Source: Mariannaea sp. PMI_226
Taxonomy: Eukaryota > Ascomycota > Sordariomycetes > Hypocreales > Nectriaceae
DNA length: 64,000 nt
Direction of reading: 5' to 3'
Assembly (NCBI GenBank): GCA_024336345.1
Contig: JANFOG010000014.1
Location: 744,001 to 808,000, forward strand
In this document: one piece after another, positions 12,501-23,049 of the stretch
Position numbering within the stretch: position 1 is the first letter of the stretch
How the letters are laid out: each line of letters begins with the position of its first letter
Notes under the pieces: generated by a model
Seen by the model: only the letters and a program-made list of their open reading frames with translations
Database searches by the model: none
What the model was told of the DNA's origin: nothing
Made by a program: the position numbers and the translations under genes

Positions 12501-12984
12501 AGTGGACGTGACCGGTGAGGAGGTGTCGTGATGTTTGTGTGAAAAGATGTGGGAGATGCTGTAAGGAGAACGGAAAGCTATTCCGGGAAGAAACAGTGTG
12601 CTGAGATCAATGAGGGAATGGTGAACCACACCAAGGAAAGCAGGATAGAGGAAAAACATGCTGCACATACTTGTCGTTGCTGGCCTGGACATGGCGGGCG
12701 GTGCCAGAGCTCACAACGGCCTGACGCGTATCAGCAGAAGCACCGGCCCCGGAGGCCGGCAAGCTGTCGCGAGGAGGACGATGGTGGTTGGCGTGGCGCG
12801 CTGGGCTCTGGCCGTGGTGGTGGGCCATGCTCTCCGAGGGAAGATAGCAATCGTGCATGCCTTTGGCGCAATTTTTGCACGGGGCCCGGCCGTTCTCGTA
12901 GACACATTTCGTCTTACCCTTACGGCAGCGCACACAGGCGCCGCCGGCCCTGAGAGCGGTAGAGCGCACGACGCCGGAGGACAT
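9578..12984 (-). CDS. Zn2Cys6 transcription factor with fungal MHR domain (TF1)
   Basis: Three minus-strand exons (12671-12984, 11545-11697, 9578-11168) join in frame to give 685 aa. The zinc cluster is at C17, C20, C27, C36, C39 and C46 (spacing 2-6-8-2-6), inside a Gly/Arg/Lys-rich N-terminus. A Pro/His-rich linker leads to a fungal-specific transcription factor (MHR) domain at about 106-350, with an R-D-E-S-L-R-R-T-I-W-L-I-Y core. A Pro/Gly/Ser-rich tail follows, ending in a short acidic-hydrophobic L-L-D-L-D-D-L-A-A-F-M that resembles an activation motif. ATG 12984 has a good context (CTCACC before it); an in-frame ATG lies 24 codons upstream at 13056. Intron 1 is 973 bp and intron 2 is 376 bp, far longer than others here, but both phases match and the joined sequence reads smoothly. 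I do not recognise its targets. Confidence 0.85.
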
Positions 12985-14220
12985 GGTGAGAGATGGTGTC
13001 AGTGGCGGCTCAGAAATTCTGAAATGGCAAGCAAGCCAGTGAGCTGGCCTCTGCAAAGCTTGTGCGTGTTGTCAAGAGACTTGGCGCAGAGTTTGGCCGG
13101 GAGGGTACAGGAGATGAAAATGAAATGAGATCCGGCGTGGTCGGATGAGATGACACGAGGAGCCTCGAGTCGGTGAGAAATCAGAACGCGGCTGTGAAAG
13201 CTGGCGACGAGGTAAAATTTGAAATGAAAAGGGGAAGTTGAGTACAATCTAATGCAGATTGTAATGATGCGCAGCAATCAAGGACGGCAGACGCGCCGGA
13301 GACGTCGGCAGAATAGAGAGCAAGTCGAAGAAACACGGTACGGAAGAGCGCGCGCAAACTCAAGGGTGTGTCCGGAGTATTTCGCAGGTTGCTAATAATG
13401 AAGAGGCGCGATTGAGGAGAGGATGCGCAAACCCGAAAACCCAAAAAGCGCTGGATGCTGTGAGAATGAGAGGGCGTGATCGAGTTACAGCACACTCTGG
13501 GAATCGCTGCGCAAAAAAGGTTGGGAGAAAGTTGAGGGAGGAAAAGACGAGGCTCACGGGGGGCGGAGGCGAGCCGGGAGATGAGCTGGCAGCGCAAGCG
13601 GGCGGCGAGAAAAGCCCGGCAAGGAAGAAGGGGGGTAGGAGCCGGCGCCGCTCGGGTCCAAGAGGCAAGCACGCAATGGGGGCAGGAAATATAAGAGGAG
13701 TCTCAGGTCTCAGTCCCGTATATCGAGAGCGAACCCAGAGTCTGTGAGATGGAAAAGGGCAGAAGAAAGGTGTTCGTGGGAGGGGAGCGGAGGGGGAAGT
13801 AAGGGTGCGTGTGAGGCAGGAGGAGCAGACGAGCAGACGGGGGAAGGCGAGGCGGGAAGCTGGGACAGGTTTCGTGGGATTGGGAGAGCAGAGCAGGCAG
13901 GCGACGGCCGAAAAATTCCCAGAAACTCCGTCCCCCCACCCCACCTCAGGACTCCCACTGACTAGACTCCAGAAATCAAGAGACAACTCGACGGGGAAAA
14001 CGGAAGCTCACGGGGGGTGGAGCCGCAGCCCGTGGACAGCTTGGGCCGTGTGGCCGTGTTGGGCGGGGCGGGCACCGCTGAAGATTGAAGGGCGAAACGG
14101 CCTTGTAGTGGCCGCAAGCCTTCTGGAAATATGCCGCAGGGGACCTCCGTAGTGGCCGTCTTCCCTAGAACTCCAGTGGAGGGTGGGTGTTCACAGGTAC
14201 CTTAGTCTCCCCAAAAATAC
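12985..14220 (-). promoter_or_regulatory. Probable long CT-rich leader/promoter of TF1
   Basis: Read on the minus strand, this stretch is strongly pyrimidine-rich with many CCCTCC and CTTCC blocks, like long 5' leaders of fungal regulators. Several upstream ATGs occur, including minus frames at 12999-13277 (92 codons), 13181-13672 (163 codons) and 13360-13986 (208 codons); none resembles a known protein. If transcription starts beyond 13.3 kb, these could act as upstream ORFs on the TF1 mRNA. The boundaries are approximate. Confidence 0.4.
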
Positions 14221-16532
14221 CTACCTAGCAGCTCTTGAGAAGACTGCATCGAGTGGCATGAGTGGAAACTGTTGCTTTATCGTCTCGCTGATATACCTGT
14301 TGCTCCCAGCGAACCCGCCTAACTTATAAATAGTCGCGGTAAAAGTAGGATATTGAAAAAAAAAAAAAATTATATTACTTGTACATACTTCTTCGCGAAG
14401 CCATACAAATAAATGGTGCGACACAGGAAAAGGGGAGGGCACAGGGAGAAAATAAGACCAGCTTGGTTGAGAGACCAAGATGGCGCTGTTGGGTATCCCC
14501 GGAATCGCCAAGTAGCGGTACTTCTAAAGGTGGGTGACGCGGACGGGCCCCCGAAATACGGCGCCTACGGATGAGGGCGTTTAAGCACACAACAATGGAA
14601 GGTCGAAAAGAGAACCATAAAAAAAAAAAGGTCGCTCCGTCCCATCGTCCTTCGGATCACAATTCTAAGCCCTTTCCTCTAATCGATAATCGTCCACAGC
14701 CTCAAGGCTAGTTGCCACTTTTGTTTTTTTCTGTCGCAACCGGAGGCTTGTGCGCTCTTGGGTACCAGATCCTGGCGAAATTCGAGAATATGTTGTACGA
14801 GTGCGATATTCAGGGCCTGGCTGCGAGAAAGAGTGCGACGTGTGATGGGGGGATGGTAATGGGGAGAGAGGTGGTGAGGACCGTGGTCATTCGGTACATC
14901 CGGGGATGCTCATCCGGGCGAGTCGTACCAGCTTGTGGAGGCGATTTATCCCGACCCCTCGCAGTTAAAATGCAAATTAAAAAAAAGAAAAATTCATGAT
15001 GAGCATATACTACATATCTGTATTCACCAATAAAAGAAATATTTGCGACATTTCCCTAGATTTTTCTCCCATTGCTGAGATGAAGAAATGGAAGAAAGTG
15101 AGATGGTAGTCCGCTTGGTGTGATTCCATCTGCCGAGTTGCGCCGCCGGGAACACTCAAGTCCCCTTTTCTCCCCCCCTCCCCCAGCTCCAGCCCCAAGT
15201 CTCATAATCCGCCCGAGGTTCTCAGCCTAAAATTACTATTGTAGTATATAGGTTGGCGCTCGGTAGTCTACGTAACGTATCCTACCGAATGGGCTGGCTT
15301 TCACCGCCCGCCGTTGCTCGCGATCAGCTTTCTTGACTGGGTAGAGTGGCGGGCGGTGTTTGCCCTGCACCCTCTCCGCTCAGAGTCCATGAACAGAAGC
15401 GAAGCCACGAAGAAATGCTTCATCATCGGAAATGGCCTGGTGTATAGTTCCTCAGATCAGTGTAAGATGAGGGCCAAAAAAAAAAAGAGGTTCAAACAAG
15501 TGAGGTAAATCCCATCTACGAAGTACAGTACGTGAGCCACTCGCCACGGCTGACCGCCCCCTCGTCTCCGGGGGCCATCAGCACGCGGTGCCCCGAATGC
15601 TGCACGACCAATCTCCCCTCCGGCCCCACGAGTGGATTCCTCCTGGCGAAAGACAACGCACTCCAACTCCGACCTGCCGTGCTGTGTGTAGTCTATTGTG
15701 TACGGCACAGGCCGTGCGTTATTTCCTTCCCCCACAACCCCCGTTTTGTTCCCTTGCAAAATTGTTGCCGGTGGTTGAGCTGACGCCAACTCCGAGGGTA
15801 TGGTTCAAGGCCGAGCGGATGCTGGTTTGTTTCTTGCCAGCAATTGTTGGCTACTTTTTTTTTTTTTAATTCATATATATCTATATTTATATACAATTCT
15901 AATCATACATCCTCGGTCTAACATGCTCCGGTCCGGCGCATGTTCCCCCAAAGCAACCTTTGGCCGGAGTTATCGGGCTTCTCCGCCTTCGCAGCTCAGT
16001 TAGTAAAAACGCTACATAACCATCGCGTGCTTGATCTTCATCTCTCCGCACCCCAAACCGTCTTTTTGTGCGCCAATTCCTCGCAACGTGCAGACAAATG
16101 ACGGGGTCAGCACCCACGTGTCTCTCCTGGTTCCATGGTGTGCGCGTCCAGATGGGCTTACTAGCCCAAAAACAAAAAGAGAAAAAAAGAAGAATAAGAA
16201 AAGAAAAGGAACATACCTGAGATCATCCGTGGTCCACCAAGGATCAGTCAAATAGCGAAACAAACTCGCGAAGAGCTGGGTGCCCTCTACGTCACAGCAC
16301 GGTCCCAGCTGGCTGTGAGTGGCTCAAGGGAATTGCTGGGATTAAAAGCTGTGCGGAACGGAGAATGAGTGTAATTAATGGCAGAGCAGACACGGCCGCT
16401 CCCACTCCACACCGCATGAGCAAGGGGCGGGTATGCACAAGCTCAAGAATAGGCTCCAGCCCGAAAAAGAGCAAAGTCAGAACAGCTTTGGACACAAATT
16501 ACTGCACTGCAGTATGTGCATCCTCAGGGTTT

Positions 16533-16550
16533 GGGGGGGGGGTGGGGGGG
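16533..16550 (+). repeat. G-rich homopolymer tract
   Basis: Ten G residues, one T and seven G residues form an almost pure G tract. It could fold into a quadruplex with neighbouring G runs or simply be a slippage product; read errors are also possible in such tracts. Confidence 0.7.
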
Positions 16551-17585
16551 TGCGACCAAGCGGCCTCGGACCTGGAACCGTGGTACCTCCTCACTCATGC
16601 CCGCAACGTCGCCGAAGGCCGAAAACTCGGTGTCCCACCTCGGACGCTAGTTTGGGGGAAAGGGAGCGCGTACCAAAACAATAATACTGGCTGATTTATC
16701 GAAGGGCCCCTTCACTGAGACCCTGCCCGCCACTTTTGGGAGGTCTCAGAATGAAAGCCGGTTTTGCAACTCCCTGCGGCGGTGGTGCGGTGCGGCGAGG
16801 TGCGGCGAAACAGATCAAGCATCCAGCTGTAGCGATAGCAAATCCCTGTGGGGCCGACTCCCCGTGAAACAGCACTGTGCAATCACAAATACGGGTGCAC
16901 TGTACGGTGCACTGATGTCTTCCAAGGGTTCCCGACCGGTGCGCATGGACAGAGGCGCGCGACAGGCCGTGCCGGGCGTCAAAATCTGCAGGGGAAAAAC
17001 AGAAATTGGACAAGCGTAGAAGATAAAGTCAACAAAGCATCACTCTTGCAATTACTAACCCCGCCATCGTACGAACAACACTTAACTGAGGCTACCGTGC
17101 TCTCCTACAAATCCTTGCTCCCATTGATAGGAGGTATGATCCAGGTTGAATACGCATTGTCGACAGCACTGTGCCTCGGACTGTGAGATCAGATGTTTGC
17201 ATTGGCTTCAGCTCCAGGCTCACGCAGGCAACCACTTTGGGATAACTCGACATGATCGTACAGTTCTCTCACGGAGACGATCGGAGAGGCCAAAATTGAA
17301 GACAAGGGGATAGTAAAGGGCTAGGCCGAGACGGGGCGCTGGGCAATCAACTGCTATCATCTAATTTGCCCAAACCTGTTTGCCGCTTTAAAGGGGCGAA
17401 ATGCGACTCTTTCGGGAATGTCACGTGCGCCGAGCGGGACGGGCTCTCCGGTCCCCGGTATGCAGAGCTGTCGGGCGGTGATACATTTGCATGCCAGTCA
17501 TAACTGCCGCACGCTTAGACAGTTCCCAAGACCTGTTAAATCAGGTATCGGATCTCTCCGAGCATTGGCGGATCTCGATTGCCCT

Positions 17586-17599
17586 CCCCCCCCCCCCCC
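17586..17599 (+). repeat. 14-base C run
   Basis: An uninterrupted run of 14 C residues lies about 240 bp beyond the stop of the seryl-tRNA synthetase gene. It is likely polymorphic in length between strains and prone to assembly error. Confidence 0.8.
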
Positions 17600-17836
17600 T
17601 CCCCTGCTGAAAGCACTATCCGCATGTCTTGTCGTCGTCTATGACAGACTGCCGCCTGCATGACGCAAAACATGAGCACTATGTTCCGAAGCTATGTCTG
17701 TGCTTCTGTTCCACTTCTTCCTCATCACACTGCTAAACTATAGACTCATCATGGTAACATAAACATCTTTCATGCAAATCGTCTTATCTTTTATTCTTTT
17801 CCCCACTTTACTCTATATATCCATCATGATTCTTGT

Positions 17837-19487
17837 CTAAGCCTTAGTCTCCCGGATGGGGAGGGTCTTTTTCTCTGTCTTCTCAGAGTTTGCGGGGGCT
17901 TCCCTAACGAACGGCAGGAATTCGGGCTGGCCAGGAATGTACTTTCGGAGCACCTCAGGAACGATGAGACCCTCCTCAGTCTGGTAGTTCTCAAGAACAC
18001 AGCACAAGGTTCGCTCGGTGGCGCAAAGGGTCTAGAATCGAATCAGTCAGCAACTATAGTTTTCATCAACATGTTCATATAGGCATAGGGAGCCTTACCG
18101 CGTTCAGAGCATGCACATACTCCTTTCGTCCACCACCAACAACAGTCTTGCCCTTCTTTGAGCCGTGGCGAATCTCCAGCTCGCGGGTCTGGTAGTCGGT
18201 ACAGTTGGAGCAAGAGACAAGCTCCTTGTACTCAGACTGGAATGGGAACCAAGCTTCCAGATCGTACTTCTTACCTGCAGCGTTGTTCAGGGCTCCTGAG
18301 ACAATGCCAACAACTTGATACGGCAGCTTCAGGGACTGGTAAAACTCCTCCGAGTTGGCCATCATCTCATCAAAAGCCTGCCAGCTGTGATCGGGTCCAC
18401 AGAGCACAAACTGCTCAACCTTCTCAAACTGGTGCACACGGAACACACCCCAGGCATCACGACCGTGGCTACCAGCCTCCTTTCTGAAGCAGGTGCTGTA
18501 ACCGCAGTATTTGATCGGGAGCTCGGCGGGCTGGAGCCACTCGTCGGCGTGGAGGCAGGACAGGGGCTGTTCGCTGGTGGCAATCAGGTATCGATCGGAG
18601 TCTGAGTTCTCGCCTCCCTCAGAGACACGGTAAAGCTCCTCGTCAAACTGAGAGAGCTGGGCTGTCTTGGCCATTTGCTCGCGGTCGAGCATGAATGGGG
18701 GCTGGTTGGGGGTAAAGCCTGGAACATCGGTTTTCTCAGTGAAATGAACTACCAACAGCGCGCTCATGATGATGGACACCTACCCTTGTTGAAAAGATGC
18801 TCGGTAGCATAGTTAATCAGCGCCATGTTCCTGTTCAAAGTCAATAAAAAAAGGCCCAGTGTCGTCTTTTCGGTTCGGCAAATCCTACAGGAACATGCCA
18901 TATCCAGTCAAGCAATAACCTCGGTGACCAACAAGCTTGACACCACGGATAGGATCATATCCACCAAGTCTCCAAAGCACCTCATGGTGCGACAAGGCGG
19001 CCTTCTTGCTCTCCTCAAAACCATCGGGCTTCCAAGTCCTAACGATGGTGTTGTTGTCTTCGTTGTCGCTAATGGGAACCGAGTCGTGAACGTAGTTTCC
19101 AACAGTTCGAGCCTTGGCCTTGAGCTCAGCATTCTTTGCGGCGGCGATATCCTCTTGAGCCTTCTTCTTCTTGGTCAACTCCTCCTTCTGCTGGAGCAGC
19201 TCGGTCGCATCTTCCTTTGCACGCTTCTTGAGGCCGATCTCCTTTTGAATACCGTTGATTTGGGTTCCGATTTGCATTACTTCGTATTGAGCTTCAGTGA
19301 TATCAGTATAATCCATTTCTACCAACATTGCAGAAGATCACCATGGTGACTCACCTTTGCGGGCATCCTGCCACATGGCAATCACCTCGTCCACAAGTTC
19401 AACCGACTCATGGCGGCGTCGCTGAGACTCTCTGATCTTCTCGGGGTTACCGCCGCGCTCCTCAATAAAATCTTCAATGTCCAACAT
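17837..19487 (-). CDS. SES1: Cytosolic seryl-tRNA synthetase
   Basis: Five minus-strand exons (19355-19487, 18889-19291, 18784-18830, 18099-18718, 17837-18031) give 465 aa, close to yeast Ses1 (462 aa). The enzyme is a class II synthetase that charges tRNA-Ser in the cytosol. The N-terminal long antiparallel coiled-coil tRNA-binding arm is rich in Lys/Glu at about 45-110. The T-S-E-Q serine-binding loop is at 242-245, motif 2 with F-R-K-E-A-G-S-H-G lies at about 263-297, and motif 3 with L-E-N-Y-Q-T-E and V-P-E-V-L-R is in the last exon at about 410-434. The start M-L-D-I matches the conserved eukaryotic N-terminus. Intron 1 is best modelled as 63 bp ending at a GAAG acceptor, because the nearer TAG would leave a 36-bp intron and add non-conserved residues. 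Exon 3 is only 47 bp. Confidence 0.95.
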
Positions 19488-19594
19488 CTTGACGAGTCTG
19501 CTGTAGTGCGATTTGTGCTGATAGTCGGGCCAAGTCTTGATTTTTACCCACTACACGATAGGCCCATGAAGGAGGGGGAGGGGTTATGATTGTG

Positions 19595-19604
19595 ATCACG
19601 TGAT
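19595..19604. promoter_or_regulatory. Palindromic E-box ATCACGTGAT
   Basis: A perfect 10-bp palindrome containing CACGTG lies 108 bp upstream of the seryl-tRNA synthetase ATG. TCACGTGA is the classic site of fungal bHLH factors such as Cbf1. Occupancy here is inferred from sequence and position only. Confidence 0.5.
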
Positions 19605-19646
19605 GCCCTTTTTGCAGTCATACCGATTCGAAGGCGCAGCGAGTAG

Positions 19647-19658
19647 CCAATCACGTGA
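19647..19658. promoter_or_regulatory. CCAAT box fused to a second E-box
   Basis: CCAAT at 19647-19651 overlaps by one base a second TCACGTGA at 19651-19658, about 160 bp upstream of the seryl-tRNA synthetase start. CCAAT is bound by the HAP complex and CACGTG by bHLH proteins; the direct overlap suggests joint or competitive binding (inference). Confidence 0.45.
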
Positions 19659-20428
19659 GTCACCGGTGAGTCTTCTTCATGATGCTGATTTACAATCCAT
19701 ATCCTTGAAAAATTAATAACTGAAGTGTTTAGTGGTTTTTTCCTTTTTACTAACTATTTGATGCAGAGAGGCTCAAGTTCTGGATTCTCTCAAGTCAAAG
19801 CCGCAATGCTCTCCTCGATCAACTCCTCAATACCACCTCTTGGAAACAACCAAAGTAATGGAAACAAACAAGGCAGCAAGCAAATTCTGTCGATAAATAT
19901 ATAGGCTAAATAGCAGCCTATCCAATGAGGCTTGAGGGCGATAGTTGACATAGTTTGTCCGCTTCTACTCACAGCTGTCCCCTCTGTCTTGATGCTCCAA
20001 CCGTACGTTCAAATTACGGTGCACTAGGAGAACTAAGTCGATTTGTTAAGAATAGAATCTTTTAGTGATACTCAAACCTGACAAAACTTCCGCATGAGAC
20101 CAAACACGATAAATAATAACTAAACTAGAACGTTGATCGAAACGAAAAACTGGTTGAAAGATATGTCAACTAACTACTCTAGGAAAAGGAAACAAAATAA
20201 TTCATGACTATTTTCTTGCCCATTATATATCAACATGAGGCTCCCACGTCAGGTGACATAAATCAGTGCGAAATTGATCGCAATGCTTGAAAGAAAATCT
20301 GGAGTCAAAAGTAGCATCATTTAGACAAGCTATCCCCGATTCAAGGACCTGGCCGTCCCTTTAAGACAAAGAACTCCTTATGAAGAGAATTCATACCGTT
20401 TTTTAACCATCATCCACGCATCTTACCT

Positions 20429-23049
20429 TTAAAGCTCTGCGTTGCAATCTACAGCGCTCTCGCCCGTAGGCATGGACACTGAATACTCCACATCCAGCTT
20501 GACCAACTTGCCAGGGTTCAGAGATACGTCCCAGCTGAGGTGACCGTTCTTCTTGAGAACTACACCTGCCTTGCCCCAGTCCTTATGCGCAGGAGTATCT
20601 CGTCCTGGCAGGCCAGTGGAGACGCGAGGGCCTTCGGATGTAACCCCGCGAGGGTACACCAAGTCGACACGTAGACGCTCATCCTCAGACACTGGGATCT
20701 GATCAAAGACAAAGATTGTTGCAGGCTTGCTTGAGTTGGCGCGCGTGTTATGTAACTTGATGCAGCGCGTGAATTCGGAACTCTCTTCTTGTCTGAACAT
20801 GCCTAGGCCAGTGGCGGATCGCTTGACCTCGGCCTTTTGATACAAGACCTTGATAGCCGGGTCGATTCCCAAATTGAGAATGAAATTATCGCCGACGCTA
20901 CAGCGTGGAATGCCAATTTTACCCATGAAGCTGCCGTCGAGTATCAAGCTACCAGGGCCCTTGAGAAGAGCCCATTTGCTATTGTTCTTGAGTGTAGCCT
21001 TGAGGTAGGCGGCAGCATGATACTTGGCTACGACAATGTGATTGAAAGAGACCTGAGAGAAATTGACACGGGCGACGCGCTGCTTGGTGGCAGTGAACTT
21101 GGGAGCCAGTGTCTTGCGACCAGGAAGGTCGTAAGTGGTAGTCATGCCTATCTCCTCGATGAGAGACTCCTGGAAATCGAGGGCAGGCTCATTGTCAGAT
21201 CCCCAGTTTGCAGTTTCCGGAGGATCAAAATCATTTAATACAGATGTTGGAACTGGAGGTGTCCCTGAACCTTGAGCTTGATGTATCCCGCCTTGTGGCA
21301 TTGGAAGTGCAGGAGGAGGCATCTGCTGCTGTTGTTGCTGCTGCATGGGCTGTTGCGCCATCTGCATTTGCATTTGCTGTCCCTGTTGCTGCAGTTGCCT
21401 CAGTTGCTGATGCTGAGCAGCTTGCTGTTGAGCAGCTTGCTGTAGAATAGCTTGCTGTTGTGCTTGCATAAGCTGTTGATTTCTATGTGCTTGCATTGCT
21501 TGTGGATTGGCAGTAGGTGGAGTCTGGTAAGAACCTGGTGCTTGAGGAGTGGGGTTGATCATGTCCGGCTCCTGTCGAGCCATCATGAGACGCTTCTTGT
21601 TTTGCTGTTCTAGAAGCATAAGCTGCATTTGGTAATCTTGCTGCATATGATTGCCAACCCCATTCACTGGCTGTGGCGGAACACTGGGGACGCCAAGAGG
21701 AGGGGGAGGTAAGCCATATGGGTCACCAAACATGACATCTCTGGGTAGGGGCATGGCGCTGCGTTGTTTCTCTCGAATCTTTGCACGTTCTTGCGTCTCA
21801 CGAACACTTTCAGCGATACCCGAGGACTTTGAGCCTGCACTTTTGCCGTTGCCTTTGGATGCCATCTTGATATTCCAAGGTTGGAGGAAAGGCACGGCAT
21901 CATTTGGCCCAACGAAAGAGGTTTGAGAAGTAGAGAGAGTAATTTTACAATTCTCCCAGGTCTCACAGGTAGTATTGTTGAGGCAAGCATCAAAACACAG
22001 CGAACCGGAATTAGTTGGCGTTGACAGCTGAAGGTCATAGCTGGGTGTCCAGTATGCAGAGTTGGTCACATAAGTTAGGACCAAGTCGCATGTAGTAGGT
22101 TCATCAATCTCCATAGTGTTCGTTGGAGATCGAAGCGGGCGATCAACATCGCTAGACACAGAGCCACGACGTGAGGACCTCGGAGTAAAGGCAGCATTCA
22201 CCTCCAGTTGAATGGTGACGGTGTACACACTCTTTGGCCAAACGCTCATGCGCTCCCAGCGAATCCGGGCCTTTTCTTTCGCGATCTGATCCTTGCGTCT
22301 CTCGCGCCGTTGCTTCTCTCTGTTTCTTAGCTTCTGCTTTTTGGCCTGGGATTTTTTCACCTTGGCCAAGTTCTTATTATAGACTTTCATCTGCCGAGCT
22401 TGCTCCTTGTCCACCAAGACTTTTTGTTCAGTCAACTCGCGCTCACGAATGCGAGCAGCCATGCGATCAGCTTGAGCATTCTCGCGCTCAATTTTGTAGA
22501 TGGATATGACAGCCGCGAGGTCTATTCCATCTATTTTGTTCAGTGAGTTGCAATATGTATTAAGAATCTTGATGCGATGATCAGCATTTGCAGTGACTTC
22601 TTTAGTACGTGCAATCTCATCGGCGATGTGGACAGAATTGTCCTTGGGTTTCTGCAAATGAGGCTGCATAGCATCTTCATCGGAATCATCATGATCAACG
22701 TCATCCTCGGAAATCTCTGAGTCTGTGTCTGGGTAGACATCCTCAAACCGCTCCTGGTTGAAGATATACTCAGTGGTGAGACCAACAATAGAAGCAAGGC
22801 CACTACCCTCAACCTTGATAGATTGTTGGTTGACAGTAGGACTAAGGCCGATGATTTTGACCTCATTGATACCCGGCTAGTTGGTAGATTATGTTAGAAT
22901 AAGAACAACCTGCAAGGTAAGAAGAGCATGCTTACTTTCAAGAAGACATCCTTAATGTCTCTTTGGATCTGGGCTTGGTCTGGGAAGAGAGTGATGGCAC
23001 GGGTAGGGAGGTCACGAAGCTTATACTCAAGGATGTGAGGGTGGTCCAT
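20429..23049 (-). CDS. DUF4140/DUF4139 protein with Gln-rich insertion
   Basis: Two minus-strand exons (22936-23049, 20429-22876) with a 59-bp intron give 853 aa. The N-terminus, beginning M-D-H-P-H and running through I-T-L-F-P-D-Q-A-Q, is the DUF4140 domain and crosses the intron. A highly basic coiled coil (about 130-230) separates it from DUF4139, which starts near S-A-Y-W-T-P-S-Y-D-L. A low-complexity Gln/Met/Ala/Pro segment at about 445-565 interrupts DUF4139; the fold resumes at T-T-T-Y-D-L-P-G-R and continues to the C-terminus. DUF4139 proteins occur from bacteria to animals and fungi and have no firmly known biochemical role. An acidic Asp/Glu-rich patch precedes the coiled coil at about 85-105. 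The start has a good Kozak-like context. Domain call is strong. Confidence 0.88.

Larger units (their letters stand above)
14221..17836. other. Gene-free region with homopolymer runs
   Basis: No coding gene could be supported. It holds an A run near 14357, a T run near 15856 followed by an AT-rich ATATATCTATA stretch, a G-rich tract at 16533-16550 and a 14-base C run at 17586-17599. A weak D-arm-like string near 15977-16000 lacks the rest of a tRNA. The right end is the 3' side of the seryl-tRNA synthetase gene. Confidence 0.5.
19488..20428. other. Intergenic region with the SerRS promoter
   Basis: The left part is the promoter of the seryl-tRNA synthetase gene and contains two CACGTG sites (entered separately). 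The right part is the 3' side of the DUF4139 gene. No further gene was found. Confidence 0.6.

Noticed and set aside
12105..12692. Possible extra coding exon inside TF1 intron 1
   Set aside because: Exons 1 and 2 join directly in the correct phase into continuous conserved sequence, and the frame does not connect to either side by good splice sites.
13181..13986. Minus-strand frames of 163 and 208 codons upstream of TF1
   Set aside because: Pro/Ser/Leu-rich products of a C-rich leader; kept only as possible upstream ORFs.
15977..16012. tRNA D-arm-like string (AGCTCAGTTAGTA)
   Set aside because: No T arm, anticodon arm or acceptor stem could be drawn around it.
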